Positions 1 to 5,387 of a stretch of 5,387 nt of DNA are shown here, piece by piece. The position numbers and the translations under genes were made by a program. Origin of the DNA: Helicobacteraceae bacterium. GTDB taxonomy: Bacteria; Campylobacterota; Campylobacteria; Campylobacterales; Sulfurimonadaceae. The stretch lies in contig JALUKO010000056.1 in NCBI GenBank assembly GCA_027056525.1, positions 1 to 5,387 of the forward strand, given 5' to 3'. The notes under the pieces were generated by a model, which saw nothing but the letters and a program-made list of their open reading frames with translations, was not told where the DNA came from and ran no database searches. The first letter of the stretch is position 1, and each line of letters starts with the position of its first letter.

Positions 1-829
1 CCGGTGCACCTATTTTTAGATGAAGCTCTTTCTCCATTCGTGAATCGTTTATAAAACGTTGCACTTCCATCTCTTGTACACTTTTGATGTGCTTCACAAC
101 TTGCACCTCTTTGACAAACTCCTCCCCATCTATAAAGGAGAGTTGATTTTTATTGTGCTGCGAAGCTGTTTCATTTTTGCCAAACAAAAAAGTAAACTCA
201 CTCAGATCCTGCGGCAATACTTTTATAAAGCTGTTAAGCTGATTGTGTACTCTTTCATCTACTTGGGCAAATCGGACACTGTGCAGCAGTTTTATAAAAT
301 CCTGATCATCGGTTCTATATATATGTGTCAACTCTACGGTATGAAAAGCAAAACTATTCCATGCAGATGATTCAAAGGCAAAACGCACTTCAGAATATCC
401 GCGCACTACCGGTGGAAGCTGTAAAAAATCACCGACAACCAGAAGTGAGCCTTTAAAATCTGCCTGAAGCAAACGAAGACGTATCATCTCTAAAAGGGTG
501 TCACTGACCATAGAGATCTCATCTATAACAATAATATCCATACTGTGGATAAGCTTTTTGATCTTTTTACTTATCTCAAGCTTACCCTTAAGCTCTAAAG
601 CTTCAAGATCACTTGCAATACCAAGATCAAAAAAACTGTGCAGAGTCTGTCCACCTATAAGTGTAGCCGCCATTCCCGTTGAAGCAAGTTTGGCAACTTT
701 TTTTGACTCCTGCTCAAAATGTTGTATAAGCTGACGGGTGATTGTCGTTTTGCCAACGCCCGCACCACCTGTCAAAAAAACATTTTGGCGGGCTTGCAAC
801 TTGTTAATAGTAACACTTAAATAATCCAT
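1..829 (-). CDS. PIF1/RecD-like superfamily 1 DNA helicase, N-terminal part (gene continues beyond the left edge)
   Basis: ATP-dependent DNA helicase of the PIF1/RecD-like branch of superfamily 1; the family unwinds DNA 5' to 3' in replication, repair or recombination. The 276 visible residues hold the first motor domain: Walker A GGAGVGKT at 21-28, motif Ia around STGMAA (50-55) with the TLHSFF segment at 62-67, Walker B VIDEIS at 101-106, motif III GDFLQLPPV at 133-141, and a motif IV-like LTHIYR at 167-172. The visible end, LKIGAP (271-276), matches the LKVGA segment that follows the inserted domain in PIF1 proteins, so the second half of the motor is outside the window. In motif IV the usual RQ is RT. 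The ATG at 829 is the only plausible start: the frame runs upstream to a stop without another start codon, and Walker A sits at the usual distance. No Shine-Dalgarno sequence is visible. The gene is divergent from the cyclase gene. Classical RecD is unlikely because no RecBC neighbours are seen. Family sure, exact subfamily less so. Confidence 0.86.
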   Translation of the reverse strand, partial: MDYLSVTINKLQARQNVFLTGGAGVGKTTITRQLIQHFEQESKKVAKLASTGMAATLIGGQTLHSFFDLGIASDLEALELKGKLEISKKIKKLIHSMDIIVIDEISMVSDTLLEMIRLRLLQADFKGSLLVVGDFLQLPPVVRGYSEVRFAFESSAWNSFAFHTVELTHIYRTDDQDFIKLLHSVRFAQVDERVHNQLNSFIKVLPQDLSEFTFLFGKNETASQHNKNQLSFIDGEEFVKEVQVVKHIKSVQEMEVQRFINDSRMEKELHLKIGAP

Positions 830-867
830 GAACGGATAGTAGCAATAAACACTATAAATAGAGTTAA

Positions 868-873
868 ATTATA
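868..873 (-). promoter_or_regulatory. Candidate -10 box for the helicase gene (TATAAT on the minus strand)
   Basis: Read on the minus strand, positions 873 to 868 are a perfect TATAAT. A start of transcription about 7 bases downstream would leave a leader of roughly 30 bases before the helicase ATG at 829. No TTGACA-like -35 box is visible, which is common in Campylobacterota. In such AT-rich DNA a chance match is quite possible. Confidence 0.4.
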
Positions 874-875
874 GT
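870..875 (+). promoter_or_regulatory. Candidate -10 box for the diguanylate cyclase gene (TATAGT)
   Basis: TATAGT lies only 11 bases before the cyclase ATG at 887. If used, it would give an mRNA with a leader of about 4 bases or none. It overlaps the minus-strand TATAAT box by 4 bases. A second box, TATAAA at 853-858, would give a leader of about 20 bases instead. No -35 box is visible, and no Shine-Dalgarno sequence precedes the ATG under either choice. Confidence 0.35.
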
Positions 876-886
876 AAAATTTACTG

Positions 887-2131
887 ATGGATAGAATTTT
901 AATTATAGAAGATAACAAAACCTTAGCAAAACTTATAGCAAAAAAGATCGCTTCTGAACTTCAATTTGAAGTGGATGTCGCTTATAAACTCTCAGAAGCA
1001 AAACTTTTTTTACATAAATACCGCTACTTTATTACCCTTTTGGATCTGAACCTTCCGGATGCACCCAATGGTGAAGTTGTGGACTATGTGCTTAAAAAGA
1101 ACAACCGTGTTATTGTTCTGAGCGCAAACATAGACAAAGAGTTTAGAAGCAACATACTGAAAAAAAATATAGTCGATTATGTTACAAAAGGCGGGGTTGA
1201 TGATATCAACTACATTATACAAACACTTAAAAGACTCAAAAAAAACCAAAAGCATAAGGTACTTGTCGTCGATGACTCTATGGTCTTTAGAAAACAACTC
1301 AAAGGGATGCTTGAGAACCTTTTTTTTCAGGTGATTACTGTTGCTCACGGAGAGGAAGCACTAGGCATGCTAGCGAGCACCCAAGATATCAGTCTTGTTG
1401 TGACAGACTATAACATGCCCGTGATCGACGGACTTGAACTTACCCATGAGATCAGAAAGATCTACTCCAAAAATGATCTCAGCATCATAGCGCTCTCATC
1501 TAATGACGATGATGAGATCACCGCTTTGTTCTTAAAGCACGGCGCCAATGACTACATTAAAAAGCCTTTTTCCAAAGAGGAGTTTTCATGTAGGATTAAC
1601 AATGCCATAGAAGCTCTTGAAAATATTCATATCATCACAAACCATGCAAACAGAGATTTTCTCACAGGGCTCTATAACCGTCGTTATTTCTTTAAAGATA
1701 TGGAAGATTATTTTGCCAAAGCGATCCAAAACAGTGAAAACTTTGCCATAGCAATGATCGACATAGATCATTTTAAAAAGATAAATGACACCTATGGACA
1801 TGATCTTGGTGACAAGGCTATTGTAACCTTATCTGAGATTCTCAGAAGTAATATAGGGCAACATGATGTTGTTTCACGTTTTGGCGGCGATGAGTTTTGC
1901 ATCGCAGTTAAAGATATCTCACCATCAGCTGCAAGCGATGTCTTTGAAAGACTGCGCCAACAGGTTCAAAACTGCCTTACTCTCTCAGACAAAGGGGAAG
2001 AGATACGATTTACTATATCTATCGGTGTTGCACTCAACCGTGAAGATACCCTTGAAGACACCCTCAACCAGGCAGATCTTATGCTTTACAATGCAAAACA
2101 AAACGGACGAAATCAGGTTGTTTACAACTAA
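887..2131 (+). CDS. Response regulator with two receiver domains and a GGDEF diguanylate cyclase domain (CbrR/PleD-like)
   Basis: Cytoplasmic signalling protein predicted to make cyclic di-GMP from two GTP when phosphorylated by a partner kinase. Receiver 1 (about 3-118) has the acidic pair E8/D9, phosphoacceptor D53, S79 and switch lysine K101. Receiver 2 (about 124-240) has D129/D130, phosphoacceptor D174, S204 and K226 in KKPF. The cyclase domain (about 252-412) has DFLTGLYNRR at 257-266, metal ligand D292 in MIDIDHFKKIND, the intact active-site GGDEF at 333-337, and GRNQV at 407-411. The primary inhibitory site RxxD, expected at 324-327, reads GQHD, so its arginine is missing. There is no membrane segment or EAL domain. 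The receiver-receiver-GGDEF order is that of Caulobacter PleD and Campylobacter jejuni CbrR (bile resistance), the latter being the likelier relative. The ATG at 887 is chosen because the receiver starts at once (ILIIEDN); no ribosome binding site precedes it. No histidine kinase lies nearby. The stop overlaps the convergent gene by 4 bases. Confidence 0.95.
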   Translation: MDRILIIEDNKTLAKLIAKKIASELQFEVDVAYKLSEAKLFLHKYRYFITLLDLNLPDAPNGEVVDYVLKKNNRVIVLSANIDKEFRSNILKKNIVDYVTKGGVDDINYIIQTLKRLKKNQKHKVLVVDDSMVFRKQLKGMLENLFFQVITVAHGEEALGMLASTQDISLVVTDYNMPVIDGLELTHEIRKIYSKNDLSIIALSSNDDDEITALFLKHGANDYIKKPFSKEEFSCRINNAIEALENIHIITNHANRDFLTGLYNRRYFFKDMEDYFAKAIQNSENFAIAMIDIDHFKKINDTYGHDLGDKAIVTLSEILRSNIGQHDVVSRFGGDEFCIAVKDISPSAASDVFERLRQQVQNCLTLSDKGEEIRFTISIGVALNREDTLEDTLNQADLMLYNAKQNGRNQVVYN

Positions 2132-3273
2132 CTCTCTTGCAAAACGAGAAGTTCACCAAATGGGATCACTCCCTCTTTTTTTGACAACCATTTCACGCTG
2201 TAGTTTGGTATATCTTGAGGAAAGATACCCTCAAGATCTGTAAAGTAAAGTAAAAGTTTAGTGTCACTGAGCCTTGTGTTTACAAACTCAAATACCGCTC
2301 TAAAGTCTGTTCCTGCTCCCCCTTTGATCTGTGCTTTAGTAAAAAAAGACTCCAGGTTTTCCCCTTTGTAAAACACTTTGTGTGTATGTATCTTCTCATC
2401 ACAAACAAGCAGGTCTATTTCGTAGTTTTGCACACTCAGCATTAAAAAATCTATCTCACTTAAAAAGCTGCGCAGCAGTGCATCATCGATGGAGCCGGAG
2501 CTGTCAATGGCTATGACAAGACGAAATGTTTCACTGACACATGAGGGAAGATACAAGCCCATATACAAAAACTTTTTACTAGGCGGTAAGAGTGTGTAGT
2601 CATCTTTGTGAAATCTCTCAATAGCCACTTTCAGCTCATCTCTCCAGTCTATCTGACCCTTGGTTTCTATCTCAAAAAATCTCTCTATACTTTGAGGAAG
2701 TGCATCTTTTTGCAGCTCCGCTTCCAAGACAGATTTTGCAAACTCTTCAAACAACTGCTCTTGGAGTGTCTCATCATGAGAGATCTTTTCATTATCTCTC
2801 TCTTGTGTCTGCTCACTTTCATTGTTTTGCACATCTTCAAGATCATCAGCTTCATACTCCAGCTCATCTCGAAGTATGTCATCTTTGAGCTCTGCGTATA
2901 TCTCCTCGGCATACAAACCGCTAAAACGTTGTGAGTAATGTGCCTGATAGGGTCGATCCAAACCATTTTCAACAAGCATATCGTTGATGGCATAGTCTGT
3001 TGCAAGTTGCCATAACCATCCGCTTCTGTTATTTTTCCTGTTGTCGTGCAACAAAGAGGCATGCATCGCACCGTTTGCAAGCACAAACTCCATCTCTGAG
3101 AGTTCGATCTCATTGAAAAAATTACTATTATACTCAAGCTTGCTCCCGTCACTTTTAAAAGACTCTATATCGTTGTTGAGTATAAGTTCAAGCTTGGAAG
3201 CAACACTTCCAAAATAGGGGTACTCCACTAAAAGCTTTGCTTTGGCTTGGGATATTTTCTCATCTAAGAACAT
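2128..3273 (-). CDS. DUF2201-type protein: degenerate metallopeptidase-like domain plus VWA-like domain
   Basis: Probable VWA partner of the MoxR ATPase encoded just upstream. The N-terminal part (about 8-128) matches the DUF2201 putative metallopeptidase domain, with the characteristic WQLATDYAIND at 88-98 and the GLYAEEIYAEL ending at 119-129. The usual HExxHxxxxH is NGAMHASLLH (67-76), so the first His and catalytic Glu are gone and only H71 and H76 remain; peptidase activity is unlikely. An acidic, Gln-rich linker (about 130-190) follows. The VWA-like domain (about 249-381) has a complete MIDAS: D257, S259 and S261 in DSSGS, T322 in GGAGTDFRAVF, and D346 in FTD. PFGELLVL at the C-terminus is also family-like. 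No signal peptide or membrane segment is seen. The ATG at 3273 follows the ATPase stop by 3 bases, with GGGG 6 bases upstream overlapping that stop codon, suggesting translational coupling. Cellular function is unknown. Confidence 0.86.
   Translation of the reverse strand: MFLDEKISQAKAKLLVEYPYFGSVASKLELILNNDIESFKSDGSKLEYNSNFFNEIELSEMEFVLANGAMHASLLHDNRKNNRSGWLWQLATDYAINDMLVENGLDRPYQAHYSQRFSGLYAEEIYAELKDDILRDELEYEADDLEDVQNNESEQTQERDNEKISHDETLQEQLFEEFAKSVLEAELQKDALPQSIERFFEIETKGQIDWRDELKVAIERFHKDDYTLLPPSKKFLYMGLYLPSCVSETFRLVIAIDSSGSIDDALLRSFLSEIDFLMLSVQNYEIDLLVCDEKIHTHKVFYKGENLESFFTKAQIKGGAGTDFRAVFEFVNTRLSDTKLLLYFTDLEGIFPQDIPNYSVKWLSKKEGVIPFGELLVLQES
2162..2182 (+). terminator. Weak candidate intrinsic terminator for the cyclase transcript, inside the convergent gene
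   Basis: GGGA (2162-2165) and TCCC (2170-2173) can pair around a 4-base loop, followed 2 bases later by seven T (2176-2182), about 30 bases after the cyclase stop codon. The stem is only 4 pairs, so it is a poor terminator by itself. The T run also encodes the Lys-Lys pair of the minus-strand gene, so it may just be coding sequence. Confidence 0.2.
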
Positions 3274-3276
3274 TAT

Positions 3277-4272
3277 CTACCCCAAAAGATATGAAAATCT
3301 CTTCACCCACTCTTTAAAAGCTTCTGAGTTTTGCATAAGTACCCCTGCTCTTTGCAGGTCCTGTACAATCATGACGGCAAACTCACTCTTTAACTCCAGT
3401 GTATAATATAAAAGATTTTCTAAACGTTCCGGGGTATTGTTGTTTAAAAGTGCACTGACAAGACCGCTGCTAAGAGCATATAAAACATCCACCTCATCGC
3501 TGTAAGTACCTTTTGAAGTTTGCAAAATAGTTTCGATATCCGGAAGTTTATGCATCACCTTTGAAAAACTCAAAAATCCGACCGCTACTTCACGCCCAAC
3601 AGCCCCTCCAAGAGCATCTAAAAGAAGCTTTTCTTCCAGGTTGCTTTTTAAAATACTGTCAACATACTCCCAACTTCTTGGTGTAGCAAAACTTTTCAGA
3701 TCATTTTTCGCATCAAAAGTAAAAAGATGCTCACTTTTGTAAGCTATATAAGCGATGATCCGCTCATCTATTTTTTGTTTGTATGCCCAGTATCTCCACT
3801 CATCAACTTCCACTTCCATCTCAAAATGAACAAAGCGGTTTGCAAGGGGAGCCGGCATTCGGTATGTAACCCCTCTATCACCCTCACGGTTTCCGGCTGC
3901 AACTATCGCCCAGCCTTTTGGAAGTTCATATTCGCCTATACGTCTATCGAGGATAAGCTGATATGCTGAAGCCTGCACGGAAGGAGCGGCAGAGTTGAGC
4001 TCATCCAAGAACAAAATACCCTCCCCTTCACTCGGCAAAAATGCCGGTGGCGCCCAAAGAGCTGTATGGGAATCTTTTTCATAAAAAGGGATCCCTTTCA
4101 AATCGGTAGGATCCATAAGAGCCAAACGCAGATCTATAAAGCCTATGTTTTTACTTTGAGCCACCTGCTTGACTATAGAAGACTTCCCTATCCCGGGTGC
4201 TCCCCATAAAAATGTCGGAACTTTTTGTTCCACCAGAGATCTAAGTGTTGTTATAAGATTAGATGCTTTCAT
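3277..4272 (-). CDS. MoxR-family AAA+ ATPase
   Basis: AAA+ ATPase of the MoxR group; such proteins form rings and act as chaperones with VWA-domain partners, as in RavA-ViaA or CoxD-CoxE. Motifs are complete: Walker A GAPGIGKS at 24-31, Walker B ILFLDEL at 86-92, sensor 1 N128 in AAGN, a likely arginine finger R146 in PLANRF, and sensor 2 R199 in ATPRSW. The small helical lid follows at about 165-270 and the C-terminus to 331 is helical. The length is normal for the family, with no extra domain and no membrane segment. The start at 4272 is supported by GGAGAG 2 bases upstream and by Walker A lying 23 residues in. The gene begins 10 bases after the repeat-protein stop and ends 3 bases before the VWA gene, so the three are almost certainly co-transcribed. 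The partner is expected to be the VWA protein; the client is unknown. Confidence 0.93.
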   Translation of the reverse strand: MKASNLITTLRSLVEQKVPTFLWGAPGIGKSSIVKQVAQSKNIGFIDLRLALMDPTDLKGIPFYEKDSHTALWAPPAFLPSEGEGILFLDELNSAAPSVQASAYQLILDRRIGEYELPKGWAIVAAGNREGDRGVTYRMPAPLANRFVHFEMEVEVDEWRYWAYKQKIDERIIAYIAYKSEHLFTFDAKNDLKSFATPRSWEYVDSILKSNLEEKLLLDALGGAVGREVAVGFLSFSKVMHKLPDIETILQTSKGTYSDEVDVLYALSSGLVSALLNNNTPERLENLLYYTLELKSEFAVMIVQDLQRAGVLMQNSEAFKEWVKRFSYLLG

Positions 4273-4274
4273 AT

Positions 4275-4280
4275 CTCTCC
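4275..4280 (-). promoter_or_regulatory. Ribosome binding site of the MoxR-family gene
   Basis: On the minus strand GGAGAG lies 2 bases before the ATG at 4272 (5-6 bases from the GGAG core), right after the stop codon of the upstream gene at 4283-4285. It fixes the start and suggests that ribosomes finishing the repeat gene can reinitiate here. Confidence 0.7.
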
Positions 4281-4282
4281 AT

Positions 4283-5374
4283 TTACACTAACCAGCCAAT
4301 ATTTTGGCTTTGAATATGTTTGGCAAAAGCCGCATTTGTTTTAACAGCACGCTCAAACCGGCTCTCAAGCTGTAGTTGATAGAGCAGCTCAACAGGTGTG
4401 TTTTCATTTTTCGCGAGTTCACAGAGCACCTCTTCATCAGCAACTTCAAAAAGCTCTTTGAGTATTGTTTGTGGTGTTGCACTGTTGGAAGCCAAAGCGA
4501 TAAAGTTTTTTTCATCTTCATACGCTTCGTGTAAAAGCTCTTGCGAACATGCACTGTTTGCAAAAATATACCTGTTTATCTCCACATCATCAAAAGCCAA
4601 TAAAGCATAGAGTGTTGTAGCATCAACACCTCTATTGCCCGCCAAAGCGATATGCACCTTTTTGTTTGGAAGTGCCAAAAGTTTTTTCTGCATATCCTCA
4701 CTCAGCGTTTCATTAGATGCCAGCAGTTCGCTATGGGCAAAAAGCAGAGCAAAGAGCTCATCATCAAGCATAATATTTTTAGCGATTACTTGAGCAAAAA
4801 AGGTGTTTTTTATCAGCTCTTTGGCTATAGACTTATCCAAGTTGGGATTATGTGCCATAGCTTCCTTGAGAGCTACATCATCACGTTTTAAAAACCTTTT
4901 TAAAATAGCCCGAGAGACCTTTTCGTGTGTCAAAAGAGCGCTCATTATTTCGCTGTGCTTCTGTAGTGGTTCAAGTGTGGCAATCGCTTCTAAAAGGGCG
5001 ATATTTTGCGTTTGCAATACAAGATGATAAAGACCCGTTGTTGCATACTGAACATTATGGTTTCTCTCTATATTTTTATAAAAACGCACGATCAATGCAG
5101 CGCTTACATCACGGTTGTCATCATTTTCAAAAAAATCCTCACCACCCCAGGAGTACATACTCAGAAGTTTTAAAAACACTTCATTATCTATCATCGAGTT
5201 TTGCAAAAAGCTTTTAAGCCTTGCTTTGTCATGGCTGAGTTTTAAACTCATTAAAAGAGTGTCTGCATCTATCTCTTTGGCAAGTGCTTTTTCTAAAACA
5301 TCTATACTCAAAGTGTGCACACCCTTTTGCTCATACAGCTCATCACTTCTGTTTTGCTCATAAGGGCTCATCAT
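4283..5374 (-). CDS. Uncharacterised helical-repeat protein with LRV-type 24-residue repeats
   Basis: I do not recognise a named gene. The C-terminal two thirds consist of short helical repeats following the pattern hydrophobic-xx-Leu/Ile-Ala-x-Asn-xx-Thr/Ser-Pro-xx-Leu-Leu. A conserved Asn recurs at 176, 200, 221, 247, 273, 297, 323 and 347, a spacing of 21-26 and mostly 24-26 residues. Clear units include LASNSATPQTILKEL (294-308) and LAKNENTPVELLYQL (320-334). This resembles the leucine-rich repeat variant (LRV) family; HEAT-like repeats are the alternative. The cysteine-rich iron-sulfur region known from Azotobacter LRV is absent, since only C276 and C318 are seen. Residues 1-140 are charged and helical with no motif I can name. 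No signal peptide or membrane segment is visible. Such repeats usually bind proteins, so a client adaptor for the ATPase downstream is a reasonable guess. Two consecutive ATG codons (5374, 5371) compete as start; GAGGG precedes both. It is the first visible gene of the operon, which may extend beyond the right edge. Confidence 0.75.
   Translation of the reverse strand: MMSPYEQNRSDELYEQKGVHTLSIDVLEKALAKEIDADTLLMSLKLSHDKARLKSFLQNSMIDNEVFLKLLSMYSWGGEDFFENDDNRDVSAALIVRFYKNIERNHNVQYATTGLYHLVLQTQNIALLEAIATLEPLQKHSEIMSALLTHEKVSRAILKRFLKRDDVALKEAMAHNPNLDKSIAKELIKNTFFAQVIAKNIMLDDELFALLFAHSELLASNETLSEDMQKKLLALPNKKVHIALAGNRGVDATTLYALLAFDDVEINRYIFANSACSQELLHEAYEDEKNFIALASNSATPQTILKELFEVADEEVLCELAKNENTPVELLYQLQLESRFERAVKTNAAFAKHIQSQNIGWLV
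4310..4876 (-). repeat. Tandem LRV/HEAT-like protein repeats, about eight units of roughly 24 residues
   Basis: Residues 167-355 of the repeat protein show an Asn ladder at 176, 200, 221, 247, 273, 297, 323 and 347, each preceded by a small-residue helix and usually followed by a Leu-rich helix. The units have diverged in sequence, so there is no DNA-level repeat. A weaker unit may lie at residues 141-166. Confidence 0.65.
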
Positions 5375-5378
5375 CCTA

Positions 5379-5383
5379 CCCTC
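5379..5383 (-). promoter_or_regulatory. Ribosome binding site of the repeat-protein gene
   Basis: On the minus strand GAGGG ends 4 bases before the first ATG (5374) and 7 bases before the second (5371). Both are workable, with the second slightly nearer the ideal. The frame has no stop between this site and the right edge, so this site is the main reason for placing the start here. Confidence 0.55.
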
Positions 5384-5387
5384 AACA

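Larger units (their letters stand above)
851..875. repeat. 7-bp inverted repeat in the divergent promoter region
   Basis: ACTATAA (851-857) and TTATAGT (869-875) are perfect reverse complements separated by 11 bases. The arms contain the -10-like boxes of both strands. The repeat could be an operator for a dimeric regulator, or simply the result of similar -10 boxes facing opposite ways. With AT-only cores the statistical support is weak. Confidence 0.35.

Noticed and set aside
59..370. An open plus-strand frame of about 100 codons opposite the helicase gene
   Set aside because: The minus strand here encodes an unbroken helicase domain with all motifs. The plus-strand product is low-complexity, resembles nothing known and has no ribosome binding site.
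851..875. A riboswitch or small RNA in the 57-base divergent spacer
   Set aside because: The spacer is too short and too AT-rich for a known riboswitch, and no stable hairpin beyond the 7-bp AT inverted repeat can be drawn.
1863..2243. A 126-codon plus-strand frame across the end of the cyclase gene into the convergent gene
   Set aside because: It overlaps the conserved GGDEF end in another frame, has no recognisable domain and lacks a convincing start signal.
3046..3075. Sequencing error or frameshift as the cause of the missing HExxH
   Set aside because: The frame is intact on both sides with family-typical residues directly flanking. Turning HE into NG takes several base changes, not one indel.
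2685..3152. A 155-codon minus-strand frame inside the VWA gene
   Set aside because: It is the shifted frame of the same gene, rich in Met, Ser and Lys with no motif. The DUF2201 and VWA-like signatures are all in the 2128-3273 frame.
2128..5374. A vWA-MoxR ternary conflict (VMAP-type) defence system
   Set aside because: The MoxR-VWA pair invites the idea, but there is no effector, caspase-like, trypsin-like or nuclease domain in the visible part, and the VWA protein is of DUF2201 type. The region right of the window is unseen, so this is not fully excluded.
1..5387. CRISPR array, tRNA, rRNA, insertion sequence or attachment site
   Set aside because: No direct DNA repeats with regular spacers, no tRNA cloverleaf, no transposase motif and no terminal inverted repeats were seen on either strand; coding genes cover nearly all bases.

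Overview
The window is AT-rich, gene-dense bacterial DNA. It carries five protein genes, one of them cut by the left edge. The only real intergenic gap is about 57 bases, so almost everything is coding. The base composition, the tight spacing and the protein styles suggest a Campylobacterota member, for example of the Sulfurimonas, Sulfurovum or Arcobacter kind. This is an inference from overall look, mainly the two-receiver GGDEF regulator resembling Campylobacter CbrR; no marker gene in the window proves it.

Layout. (1) Positions 1-829, minus strand: the N-terminal 276 residues of a PIF1/RecD-like superfamily 1 DNA helicase, running off the left edge. (2) Positions 830-886: a short divergent promoter region with overlapping -10-like boxes and a 7-bp inverted repeat; neither flanking gene has a recognisable Shine-Dalgarno sequence. 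(3) Positions 887-2131, plus strand: a 414-residue response regulator with two receiver domains and a GGDEF diguanylate cyclase domain, whose product-inhibition (I) site has lost its arginine. (4) Positions 2128-5374, minus strand: three tightly packed genes transcribed right to left. These are a protein with 24-residue LRV-type helical repeats, a MoxR-family AAA+ ATPase, and a DUF2201-type protein that joins a metallopeptidase-like domain to a VWA-like domain. The last gene runs tail to tail into the cyclase gene with a 4-base overlap.

How the genes may work together. The three minus-strand genes look like one operon, with gaps of 10 and 3 bases and ribosome binding sites placed at the upstream stop codons. 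The MoxR ATPase has all its catalytic motifs and the VWA-like domain has a complete metal-ion-dependent adhesion site (MIDAS). That fits the known MoxR/VWA theme, in which an AAA+ motor and a VWA partner remodel or activate client proteins. The metallopeptidase-like domain has lost the first His and the Glu of HExxH, so it is probably not a peptidase. The repeat protein is a plausible adaptor that selects clients. This three-part combination is the best candidate for a poorly described system here; its client and function cannot be read from the window. The cyclase and helicase have no visible functional link to it.
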